The notes below the pieces were generated by a model. That model had not been told where the DNA came from, ran no database searches, and saw only the letters and a program-made list of their open reading frames with translations. From contig CAIXLI010000110.1 of the NCBI GenBank assembly GCA_903920205.1, positions 1 to 61,065 of the forward strand: a DNA stretch of 61,065 nucleotides, read 5' to 3'. Every line of letters begins with the position of its first letter. The first letter of the stretch is position 1. A program made the translations under genes and the position numbers. The DNA is from an uncultured Pseudomonadota bacterium (GTDB taxonomy: Bacteria; Pseudomonadota; Alphaproteobacteria; UBA9219). Shown here piece by piece: positions 9,442 through 17,777 of this stretch.

Positions 9442-9457
9442 TGCACATGCCGTGCCA
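9442..9457 (-). promoter_or_regulatory. Sigma54 (RpoN) -24/-12 promoter upstream of flgF operon
   Basis: Minus strand TTGGCACGGCATGTGCAAT: matches YTGGCACG-N4-TTGC with a single mismatch (GTGC), 57 nt upstream of flgF ATG. Confidence 0.75.
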
Positions 9458-9583
9458 AAATTTTGTTGAGTGGAATCAGGTGGTTAAAAAGATGTGTGGG
9501 GAATCTTTCACCCTGCTTGGCGGCATATTGTGCCACGAGAGGGACTGTTCTCTTCCCCCATTATGGAGCCGGAGGAGGGAATC

Positions 9584-11170
9584 TTATGCTTTGCGTTCCC
9601 GCGTCAAACTCCATGTCACGGCCGTGTCTCCGGCGTTGGTGAGGGAGGAGGTTTTGATTTGCAGGGTGCGGCGGGGGGGGCATGTGCCGCAGTAGATGCT
9701 AGGTTCGAGGGCTAGGGTGCCTTTTTCGAGGCGGAGCCTCCACCCGCTGCCGGATGGCGTGCGGAGGAGGGCTGTTTGGGCGTTTTGGGAGAGGGAGACT
9801 TGCACGCTGGGGTGCACATGCCAGCGCAAGGTGAATTCGCGGCCTTCGCGACCTTGGAGAATATCACGGCCTGAGAGGGTTTCTCCATCCTCGGAAAGGC
9901 GGAGGATGCGGTCATGCGTCAGGCCGAAGCGTGCGCGGTAGCCGTCATGCGCCATTTCAAGCCCGTGTGAGCCGCCTTCTTCGAAACGGTGGGCGGAGGT
10001 GCGCACGGTACCCGCTATGCCTCCATCGCTGTCAATGTCGCAGGCGTTGGTGTCTGACACGGTCAGTGTGGAATGCGCGGCGGTCGCGGCGCAGGCGGTG
10101 CGCCATTGGGCGTTGCCGTGGGGGACAGAGCCGCAATTGACGATGATCCTTTCGCGCCCAAAGCTGAATTCGAAGCTTAGTAAGCCTGCGTGGCCTTCGG
10201 TGCCATAGGCGCGGGGAGGGGGGGCAGAGGCGTCGGCAAGCAACAGGCTGCGACCCGCAATCAATCTTTCATATCCGGCTTCGGGCAAACGGCGCAGAAC
10301 GCGACCCCGCACGACGGCTTGGGTTAGCACCGCATCGATTAGGAGCGGCGTTTCTTCGATCGATCCGTGGAACAAGGCCAAGCCGCCGTCGCTGTGGCGG
10401 AAGAATTTTAGACCCGGGATCAGGGCTGCCAAGCCTGCGCCGATGGATTCCGGCATGCGGATATCAGCGAGTGCCAGGACATTACGGATATCGACCAAGT
10501 GGCGCAGAACATGAAGTTGCGTCGAGGGATTGCGCGAGATATGCCCTCCGTCCGGCAGAATTTCGGCTTCTATTTGTCGTTGCAGCAAATCGCAGGCGAG
10601 GCCCAACGCGTTATCGCCATCGGGGAAATTGAGGCCGCCGTAGATAAGTCCTCGTGCAGCTTGCACGGCTTCGACACCTTTCAGCGAGGGCGAAATCGTG
10701 CGCACAAGATGTTTCCATTGCCTGTGCAAACTTGCCGCCAGACGCGGCGTAAAATCAGGTGGGGCGGCGGAGGCGTAGAAATCATAGAAGCCGATCCATG
10801 CCGCAATTCTTGCGCCCAGATTTTCAGCCGTCCATTCGATATCGTCCCATCCGTCGAATTGTTGCAGCCATGTGTCGATCAAACGGACAGCCGTAGTGCG
10901 CGCGGCATCGGTGCCCACGGCGCGAAGGTTGCGAAGAGTCGGCGCGGCATGGCGCAAGGCCGTGCTTTCGGCGTCGCCGAACATGAACGACTGTTCCGCC
11001 ATCAAGGACTGTCCCGCTTGGGCATCTCCGGGCCAGGGATCGGCGGGGGTGAAGTGCAGACGTGTCGGCGCGTCACCCGAGGCAAGAATCTTTTGATAAA
11101 GCGCGTTGCCATAGGCGACGTTCTGAACGCCGCGCCGCACTTTACCGATAAGTTTTGTCGCCTTGGTCAT
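9584..11170 (-). CDS. Heparinase II/III-family protein
   Basis: DAARTTAVRLIDTWLQQFDGWDDIEWTAENLGARIAAWIGFYDF; HGNAQWRTACAATAAHSTLTVSDTNACDI; HDGYRARFGLTHDRILRLS. Confidence 0.85.
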   Translation of the reverse strand: MTKATKLIGKVRRGVQNVAYGNALYQKILASGDAPTRLHFTPADPWPGDAQAGQSLMAEQSFMFGDAESTALRHAAPTLRNLRAVGTDAARTTAVRLIDTWLQQFDGWDDIEWTAENLGARIAAWIGFYDFYASAAPPDFTPRLAASLHRQWKHLVRTISPSLKGVEAVQAARGLIYGGLNFPDGDNALGLACDLLQRQIEAEILPDGGHISRNPSTQLHVLRHLVDIRNVLALADIRMPESIGAGLAALIPGLKFFRHSDGGLALFHGSIEETPLLIDAVLTQAVVRGRVLRRLPEAGYERLIAGRSLLLADASAPPPRAYGTEGHAGLLSFEFSFGRERIIVNCGSVPHGNAQWRTACAATAAHSTLTVSDTNACDIDSDGGIAGTVRTSAHRFEEGGSHGLEMAHDGYRARFGLTHDRILRLSEDGETLSGRDILQGREGREFTLRWHVHPSVQVSLSQNAQTALLRTPSGSGWRLRLEKGTLALEPSIYCGTCPPRRTLQIKTSSLTNAGDTAVTWSLTRERKA

Positions 11171-11186
11171 GAATTGTTCTCGTCAC

Positions 11187-11843
11187 TCATGAGGCTGAGC
11201 GCAACGCCGCTATGTTCGAGGCATAGGAAGTCGGTCCGCCCTTAAATCCGGCAGTGCCGGCAACCAAAACATCGGCTCCGGCGGCGATGGCCAGCTTTGC
11301 CGTGACGGGATCAATGCCCCCATCGACTTCGAGATCGATGTCTTTGCCTAGAGCGGTAATACGTTGCCGCAAGGCACGGATTTTATCGAGCTGCGAGGCG
11401 ATAAACGCTTGCCCGCCGAAGCCCGGATTGACGGTCATGACCAGAACCAGATCGATATCGCCCAGAAGGTTTTCGATGGATGACAAAGGCGTGGCGGGGT
11501 TCAGCGCAACACCCGCCTTTTTTCCCTGAGCCTTAATCAGTTGCAACGTGCGGTGAAGATGCGGGCCGGATTCGGGGTGGACGGTGATGATGTCGGCGCC
11601 GGCTTCGGCAAAATCGCGAATAAAACCGTCGACAGGCGCGATCATCAGGTGAACGTCGAAAATTTTGGCGCTATGGGGGCGCAATGCCTTCACGACGCCC
11701 GCGCCTATCGTCAGGTTCGGGACGAAGTGACCATCCATGATATCAATATGGATATAATCCGCCCCTGCGGCGTCGATGGCGCGGACTTCCTCGCCAAGCT
11801 TGGAAAAATCGGCGGAGAGGATAGATGGCGCAATGCGGATCAT
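11187..11843 (-). CDS. rpe: Ribulose-phosphate 3-epimerase
   Basis: [56 protein letters not shown]. Confidence 0.96.
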   Translation of the reverse strand: MIRIAPSILSADFSKLGEEVRAIDAAGADYIHIDIMDGHFVPNLTIGAGVVKALRPHSAKIFDVHLMIAPVDGFIRDFAEAGADIITVHPESGPHLHRTLQLIKAQGKKAGVALNPATPLSSIENLLGDIDLVLVMTVNPGFGGQAFIASQLDKIRALRQRITALGKDIDLEVDGGIDPVTAKLAIAAGADVLVAGTAGFKGGPTSYASNIAALRSAS

Positions 11844-11976
11844 GAGTTTCGCGTGTGTTAAGGGAACGACCTGTGAACATACCAAAATATGGGAAGGGAA
11901 TAAAGAAGGGGTTAAAATAATACAGGGCAGTTCAGATTGAACCGCTGTCAGACTCTTGCCTCGCAGACGCTCGGCG

Positions 11977-12007
11977 CTGGATTCCGGCTTTCTCCGGAAT
12001 AATGTCT
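11977..12007. repeat. Dispersed palindromic repeat (degenerate copy, CTGGATTCCGGCTTTCTCCGGAATAATG)
   Basis: ATTCCGG/CCGGAAT arms; same class as the copy at 28325-28351. Confidence 0.6.
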
Positions 12008-12037
12008 GTTTTCAATTGGTTGCGAGGCGTTCTTCCT

Positions 12038-12394
12038 TTATTCCTTCTCCATCACGCACTGCAAAGGATGCTGCGCCTGCCACGCTGAGGCCATGACTTG
12101 GGCGACTTTGGTTTCGGCGATTTCGAAAGTGTAGACGCCGCAGAGGCCTTTGCCGCTTTTGTGGACTTGCAGCATGATGGTCATGGCGTCTTCGTGGGAT
12201 TTGTTAAAATACACCTCAAGGATTTGGACGACGAAGTCCATGGGGGTGTAGTCGTCGTTAAGCAAAAGGACTTTGTACATCGCCGGTTTTTTCGTGGCGG
12301 GGCGCGTTTTAACGGCGACATCGCCTTGCGGCGTCAAGCCATCGGCCTCGTGGTCGGAATCCGCCGCGCTGCGAGGAGGGGTGTAGGAGTGCAT
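12038..12394 (-). CDS. clpS: ATP-dependent Clp protease adaptor ClpS
   Basis: [61 protein letters not shown]. Confidence 0.96.
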   Translation of the reverse strand: MHSYTPPRSAADSDHEADGLTPQGDVAVKTRPATKKPAMYKVLLLNDDYTPMDFVVQILEVYFNKSHEDAMTIMLQVHKSGKGLCGVYTFEIAETKVAQVMASAWQAQHPLQCVMEKE

Positions 12395-12441
12395 GGGCCG
12401 GATTATAGCGCGGCGGGGACGGAAATTCCAATCCTCAAACA

Positions 12442-13512
12442 CTAACCTGCAAGGCCTAGCTTTGCGCGCATCGCGTCTTGGTAGAGCGACGAACGATGCC
12501 ATGCCGCTGCGTCAGTAATGATGTCTTGCAAGGAGCGCGAGGGACGCCAGCCAAGTATTTTTCCCGCTTTTACGCTGCTGGCGACCAGAATGGCGGGGTC
12601 GCCTTCGCGCCTTGGGGCAAAGCCTGCGGAGAAGTGCGGGCGGTCAAGCGCCTTGCGCGTCGCGCCGACGATGTCCGTGACCGAGAAACCCTTGCCGCTG
12701 CCAAGATTGAAAATGTCGGTCGCGCCGCCTTTGAGAAGGTAATTCAGGGCGCGTATATGCGCGTCGATAAGATCGAGAACATGAATGTAATCGCGGACGG
12801 CGGTGCCGTCCGGCGTCGGGTAATCGTCGCCATAGATGGTGAACCCTTTTCTGAGGCCCAAAGCTTCCACAAGGTCCGCAGGCGCGTCGATCAAGGGCAG
12901 AACCAAGCGCGGGATCAGATGCGATTCCGGCGCATGCGCCTCGCCTATCTGCGCTTCGACCGGCGCCGCGCCCGCGACGTTGAAATAGCGCAAGGTGACA
13001 GAACGCATGCCGTCTGCATCCAGCATGCGTAAATAGGCTTCGGCCTCCAGCTTGGATTGACCATAGGGATTGATGGGCTTGGTCGGGTACATTTCCGAGA
13101 TCGGGCCGTTGCCTCCTACCTCGCTGTAGACCGACGAGGTATCGCCATAGACCGCAGCCGTGCTGGAAAACACCGTTTTCTTGACGCCGCACGCGTTCAG
13201 CGTTTTGAAGAAGCGCGAGGCTTTGTCGCGGTTGTTCTCAATGTATTTGGCGGGATTCGTGACCGACTCGCCAACCTCGATAAAGGCCGCAAAATGCATC
13301 GCGGCGCGGGGCTGGTATTTTTCGCAGACGGTGCGCACAAAATCCACATCGCCCACATCGCCTTGTTCAAAAATACCGAACGAAGCCGCCCAAGCGTTGC
13401 CCGTCGAAAGATTGTCGATAACGACAGGCTCGAAGCCTTGCTGCTTCAGAACATAAGCCGCATGGCTGCCAATATAGCCGGCACCGCCGGAGATGAGGAT
13501 GGTAGGGGGCAT
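12442..13512 (-). CDS. galE: UDP-glucose 4-epimerase
   Basis: [51 protein letters not shown]. Confidence 0.95.
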   Translation of the reverse strand: MPPTILISGGAGYIGSHAAYVLKQQGFEPVVIDNLSTGNAWAASFGIFEQGDVGDVDFVRTVCEKYQPRAAMHFAAFIEVGESVTNPAKYIENNRDKASRFFKTLNACGVKKTVFSSTAAVYGDTSSVYSEVGGNGPISEMYPTKPINPYGQSKLEAEAYLRMLDADGMRSVTLRYFNVAGAAPVEAQIGEAHAPESHLIPRLVLPLIDAPADLVEALGLRKGFTIYGDDYPTPDGTAVRDYIHVLDLIDAHIRALNYLLKGGATDIFNLGSGKGFSVTDIVGATRKALDRPHFSAGFAPRREGDPAILVASSVKAGKILGWRPSRSLQDIITDAAAWHRSSLYQDAMRAKLGLAG

Positions 13513-13575
13513 GAAAAGTCCTGGTCGCTCTCAATAAATCCAACAACCTGCGTCTAAGCTTAACGCGAGCGCAAA

Positions 13576-14517
13576 CTAGATGTTCACAAAACCAAGCCAG
13601 CGCAGGATGGATTGCTGGATTATATCCTGCGTCGCCTTGTCCGTCCGGTAAACTTGGCAAACAACGCCTTCCGGACGTTCGATCAGCCGCCCGAACTCCG
13701 CCGAGGCTTCGTCGCGCACAAGCGCTAACCGCCTCTCGACAAAATGTTCGGGCATCTGCGCCGCTAGCATAACGCTTGGATCATGAAAACGGAAGATGGG
13801 GTCTGGGGCAAAATGACGACAATGGGCGATCATTAAATCCTGTGCCCATTTTGCTAGGGAAGTTGTTGGGCTCAGGGCTTCGATGGCGGGCAAAGCCATG
13901 TTGATCGGCCATGTCGCGTTTAACGGCACAAAACGCATCGGCAGGCCTAGCCGCATCACGGTATCGACCGCGAAAGGGTCGCTGGCGATGTTAAAATCGG
14001 CACCGGGCATTTCTGTCCAGAGGGAGTCGAGCTTACCCCCCAGCATCGTTACCCGCGCTATTGTGTCTTTTAGTGCTTCGCCCAGAGCTAGCGCCGTTGC
14101 CGCAAAGTTGCTTGCAGGGCCGATGATGAAATAATCGAGTGCGCCGTGTATGTGGGCAAGTTTTTGAAGCGCTAGAGCCATGTCTTGAGGGGACGAGGGG
14201 GGGGCGGCGGCGCGGGTGCTTGGCGGAAATTCAAGATTGCAGAGCCCGTTGCCCGAAGATTCTTGGCGCGGCACAACGACAGAATGATAAAGTTTGTGAT
14301 CGCGTTGCGGTTTTTCAAGCCCGACGAGCAGGGGGATATCGTCGCGCCCTACCAGAGAAAGAACGCGGGCTGTATTATCGGCAACCCCCGCCAGCGATGT
14401 GTTGCCATAGGACGCCACGACACCCGCCAACGGCAATCCCGCCAAAGCCGCAAGCCACAAGGTTATCGCATCATCGCGCCCTGTATCGCAGTCGATAATA
14501 AAGGGGCGCAACGACAT
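13576..14517 (-). CDS. Nucleoside hydrolase (IunH/URH family)
   Basis: FIIDCDTGRDDAITLWLAAL (DxDxxxDD), GNTSL...NTARVLSLVGRDDIPLLVG, MLGGK. Confidence 0.92.
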   Translation of the reverse strand: MSLRPFIIDCDTGRDDAITLWLAALAGLPLAGVVASYGNTSLAGVADNTARVLSLVGRDDIPLLVGLEKPQRDHKLYHSVVVPRQESSGNGLCNLEFPPSTRAAAPPSSPQDMALALQKLAHIHGALDYFIIGPASNFAATALALGEALKDTIARVTMLGGKLDSLWTEMPGADFNIASDPFAVDTVMRLGLPMRFVPLNATWPINMALPAIEALSPTTSLAKWAQDLMIAHCRHFAPDPIFRFHDPSVMLAAQMPEHFVERRLALVRDEASAEFGRLIERPEGVVCQVYRTDKATQDIIQQSILRWLGFVNI

Positions 14518-14526
14518 GGGGTGAAC

Positions 14527-15750
14527 CTAGCGAGCAACAAGACGCAAATGCGGGGGATTGTTAACGCGATTCAGGATGTTGACCATAGGGGTGTCGGGAC
14601 AGACGTCCATCATTTCGGAAATGGTGGGACCCGGCGTGAAGCTTTTCAGGGGTAAAATTATGTCCGTTAATTCATGGACGCTCTTACAGAAATCAATGTT
14701 CGCTTGAATGACGCGTGATTTGAACTCTGTAACCGCATGAGCGGAAATTTTAAAATTCCTAGCGATTTCCTTATTCGATAACATGAAAGAAGGAAGGCGT
14801 CCAAAGCTGCCGTCTTTGTGTTTGACGACAAAGCCATCAAAGAAATGGTCGCGGGGCGTGACGACATCGACCAAGGCATTGGTATAATTGACGCCGACAA
14901 CCAGGGGGATTTCTTTTCCTTCGTGCCTGATTTTGGCGCGTTCTTCCGGCGTAGCTACAGAAAAACACGTGGCGATGCCGACCAAATCTCCTTCGTTAAA
15001 GACGCCGCCTTTTTCCATTTCCTTAAATATCCAAAGCAAGGTTTTGGCACGGCGAACATTGTCTTCAATGAGGATAATGGGAACCCTGTGCGGGTTGTTT
15101 CCACGCATTTTATGAAGTTTTTCTCTGACGTTGCTGATTTGTGCGTCGATTGCAACGTGTCCGGGTCTTCCGACAAAGCCCATTTCTTCTCCATCGTGAG
15201 AAAAGTGGCGGGAAAACCCAATCTCGCTGAATTCGCCCGTTGCTTCCGAGGCGAGGAACACATCCTTGTGAATCATGTCGTCGAGCGAAATAAATAAAGG
15301 CTTCTGTTGGTTGTCGGCACCCTTCTTGAGGAGGGCTTCCGCTTGACGAATAACGGCACTGGCCAACGAATCCGCGCTGTGAAAATGAATGTGGGTGCCG
15401 TGACTGGTCGGATGGGGGAGACTGTATTGTTCTTCGTAGGCTAGGTGGCTTGCTTGTGCGCTGACGATTTCATGCCCCCACTTTTCATAGGCTTTTTCCA
15501 GAATCGCAGTGAAATGTTCGAGCGTCAGGGAACTGTTCCGAAGAGAGGTACATTCCTGACTGCTAAGAGAAAAAAATTTTCTCAGGCCTTGCGTTGCAAA
15601 CCACGCATCGGTGCGAATGATTAAGGTAAGAAGGTTCTGTGGTGTTGATATACTCCCATTCCGAAAATGGGTATGGGTAATAATAGGAGACTCTTCGTGA
15701 CGAAAACGATCAACTTTGTGAATAGCAGGGGAGCGGAGGAGTGCTGACAT
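14527..15750 (-). CDS. Hypothetical protein, possible alpha/beta nucleotide-binding or phosphoribosyltransferase-like core
   Basis: 407-aa open frame 9 bp from the nucleoside hydrolase start, same strand; PLFISLDDM and VPIILIEDNVRRAKTLLWIFKEM segments. Confidence 0.7.
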   Translation of the reverse strand: MSALLRSPAIHKVDRFRHEESPIITHTHFRNGSISTPQNLLTLIIRTDAWFATQGLRKFFSLSSQECTSLRNSSLTLEHFTAILEKAYEKWGHEIVSAQASHLAYEEQYSLPHPTSHGTHIHFHSADSLASAVIRQAEALLKKGADNQQKPLFISLDDMIHKDVFLASEATGEFSEIGFSRHFSHDGEEMGFVGRPGHVAIDAQISNVREKLHKMRGNNPHRVPIILIEDNVRRAKTLLWIFKEMEKGGVFNEGDLVGIATCFSVATPEERAKIRHEGKEIPLVVGVNYTNALVDVVTPRDHFFDGFVVKHKDGSFGRLPSFMLSNKEIARNFKISAHAVTEFKSRVIQANIDFCKSVHELTDIILPLKSFTPGPTISEMMDVCPDTPMVNILNRVNNPPHLRLVAR

Positions 15751-16038
15751 AATGACGTCTCTTAAATGTTAAAAAAATAACAAAGGCGATAAGCTTGAAA
15801 ATCACGCGACGGACAAACCCCAAAGGCTCGACACAGGTGCTCGATCATCATTTTACCCATAAGAGAATCAATTACTGCTACCTGTGTAAGGGAAAAAACA
15901 TGAAAGTAAAAGGAATTTCATTTGGTTAATAAGCCTTAAGGAAATTGAGCGGTGATTAAGGCTATGGGGGGAAGGTGGGACTCCACGGCTTATGTCCATT
16001 CTCCTTGCGGAGGGATGTCTCCAGAAAGCCGAATGGCG

Positions 16039-16965
16039 TTACGCCTTCGGCTTCTTGACGACGTCCATCCTCCGTAGCGGCGGCATATAGAGCAGCAGGG
16101 CGGCGGCGACGTAGATGGAGGAGTAGGTTCCGACGAAGATGCCCCATGTCAGGGCGGCGGAGAAATTGATGAGGGTCTGGCCGCCCATAAAGACGAGGGG
16201 AAGCAAGGCCAGCAGGGTCGTTCCTGCTGTCATCGTCGTTCTGGACAGGGTTTGGTTAACGGAAGCGTTGATGATAGAGCGGAGATCGGTGGCTTTCTGA
16301 CGGCGAAGGGTCTCGCGGATGCGGTCGAAGACCACCACGGTATCGTTGATCGAATAGCCCGCCAGAGTCAGAAGCGCGGCCACCGCAGTCAGGTTAAAAT
16401 CAAGATGCAAAACAGAGTAAAGGCCGACGGTGACAAGAACATCGTGGAAGGTGGCGATCAGTGCCGCTAGGCCAAATTGCCATTCGAACCGCACAGCGAC
16501 ATAAAGCGCGATCGCCAGCATCGCAAGAACGGTAGCAAGAATACCCGCATGAAGCAGTTCGGTGCCGACTGTGGGGCCTACGACTTCGACGCGGCGATAT
16601 TCATAAGACGCGCCCAATTTGTCGCGCACGGATTGAATAGCTTTCATCTGCGCGGCTTCGTCGCCTGCTTGGCGCTGAATGCGGATAAGAACGTCGTCGG
16701 GCGCACCGAACTGCTGTAAGGCGACTTCGCCTAGATTAAGCGTGGCAAGGTCGCTGCGCAGGGCGGCATCGTCGACCGCTTGGGGCGCTTTGGCTTCGAT
16801 CAGGATGCCTCCCTTGAAATCGATGCCCAGATTCAGGCCATTGATGAACAACGAGGCGATTGTGATCAGCATGAGCAAAATCGTTACGCCAAACGCCCAC
16901 CAGCGTTTGGCGACGAAGTCTATGGTCGTATCGTTCGGGATGATGTGAATCGGGCGCAAAAACAT
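16039..16965 (-). CDS. secF: Protein translocase subunit SecF
   Basis: NGLNLGIDFKGGILIE, ALYVAVRFEWQFGLAALIATFHDVLVTVGLYSVLHLDFNLTAVAALLTLAGYSINDTVVVFDRIRE. Confidence 0.96.
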   Translation of the reverse strand: MFLRPIHIIPNDTTIDFVAKRWWAFGVTILLMLITIASLFINGLNLGIDFKGGILIEAKAPQAVDDAALRSDLATLNLGEVALQQFGAPDDVLIRIQRQAGDEAAQMKAIQSVRDKLGASYEYRRVEVVGPTVGTELLHAGILATVLAMLAIALYVAVRFEWQFGLAALIATFHDVLVTVGLYSVLHLDFNLTAVAALLTLAGYSINDTVVVFDRIRETLRRQKATDLRSIINASVNQTLSRTTMTAGTTLLALLPLVFMGGQTLINFSAALTWGIFVGTYSSIYVAAALLLYMPPLRRMDVVKKPKA

Positions 16966-17034
16966 AGGTCTAACCACAAGAGAAAAGGGTTAGACGACAT
17001 AGCATTGATTGTCTGAATCCCGCAACCCTGTTCG

Positions 17035-17748
17035 TTAATGCGCAGCAACCGGAGGCGGCGGGGGCAGGGCGGCGAACACGACATGCGCGGTTAGGCCCAT
17101 TTTTTGCGCATGATCCTGCGTTTGCGCCGAATCGGGCGCTGCTGCCAAAGTGGCGTTTGCCAACATGGGGTTTTTGCCGAACATGCGGAAGGGGGGCGAT
17201 TCTTCCAGGTCGAAAGATATCTGGGCGATACGATACCCGCGCCCTGGCAAAGTCGCGTTCAGCGTCGCCAGTTGGTCTCCCGCGTCTTTCAGGATACGGG
17301 TGCGAAGGGCGGCCTTGGCTGCTTCCGTTTCGCCAAGCGTGGGGGCGAAGTCGAGCGCACCGACGGATATCTGCATTCCCGCTTTGCTGGTTTTCTTGAG
17401 TGTATCAGCAAGGCCGTTCAGCGTAGATTCGGGCAGTCTGGCGTCGAAAGCGACGCTCCAGCGTTCCATGCCTGTCTGATCTTGCGCACGCGTAAAGCCA
17501 GTCAGACGCCAATCGGCTTTGGCGGCGTCGTTCACGGCTTTGATCATATCGGCGCGTAGAGAACCGGCATTGGCGGCGGTGACAGCGGCTTCCACAGTCA
17601 AAACGACATGGGCTGTTTTTGTCACGACCCAATCTTCGGCGGACAGGGTGAACGAAACCGTGTCGTCAGGCCTGGGCGGTTCTTGTGCCAAAGCGGACGC
17701 GACAAAACAAAAAACAAAAAGAAAGCCAAGTAAGCTTCGAGAGATCAT
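17035..17748 (-). CDS. Secreted SIMPL (DUF541)-like protein
   Basis: Signal peptide; SFTLSAEDWVVTKTAHVVLTVEAAV ... LTGFTRAQDQTGMERWSVAFDARLPES. Confidence 0.6.
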   Translation of the reverse strand: MISRSLLGFLFVFCFVASALAQEPPRPDDTVSFTLSAEDWVVTKTAHVVLTVEAAVTAANAGSLRADMIKAVNDAAKADWRLTGFTRAQDQTGMERWSVAFDARLPESTLNGLADTLKKTSKAGMQISVGALDFAPTLGETEAAKAALRTRILKDAGDQLATLNATLPGRGYRIAQISFDLEESPPFRMFGKNPMLANATLAAAPDSAQTQDHAQKMGLTAHVVFAALPPPPPVAAH

Positions 17749-17777
17749 GGCAAATCCCCTATAAGAAAAATCAGTGT

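Noticed and set aside
15925-15939. Possible CtrA box TTAATAAGCCTTAA
   Set aside because: Spacer is 6 nt, not 7, and no cell-cycle gene follows
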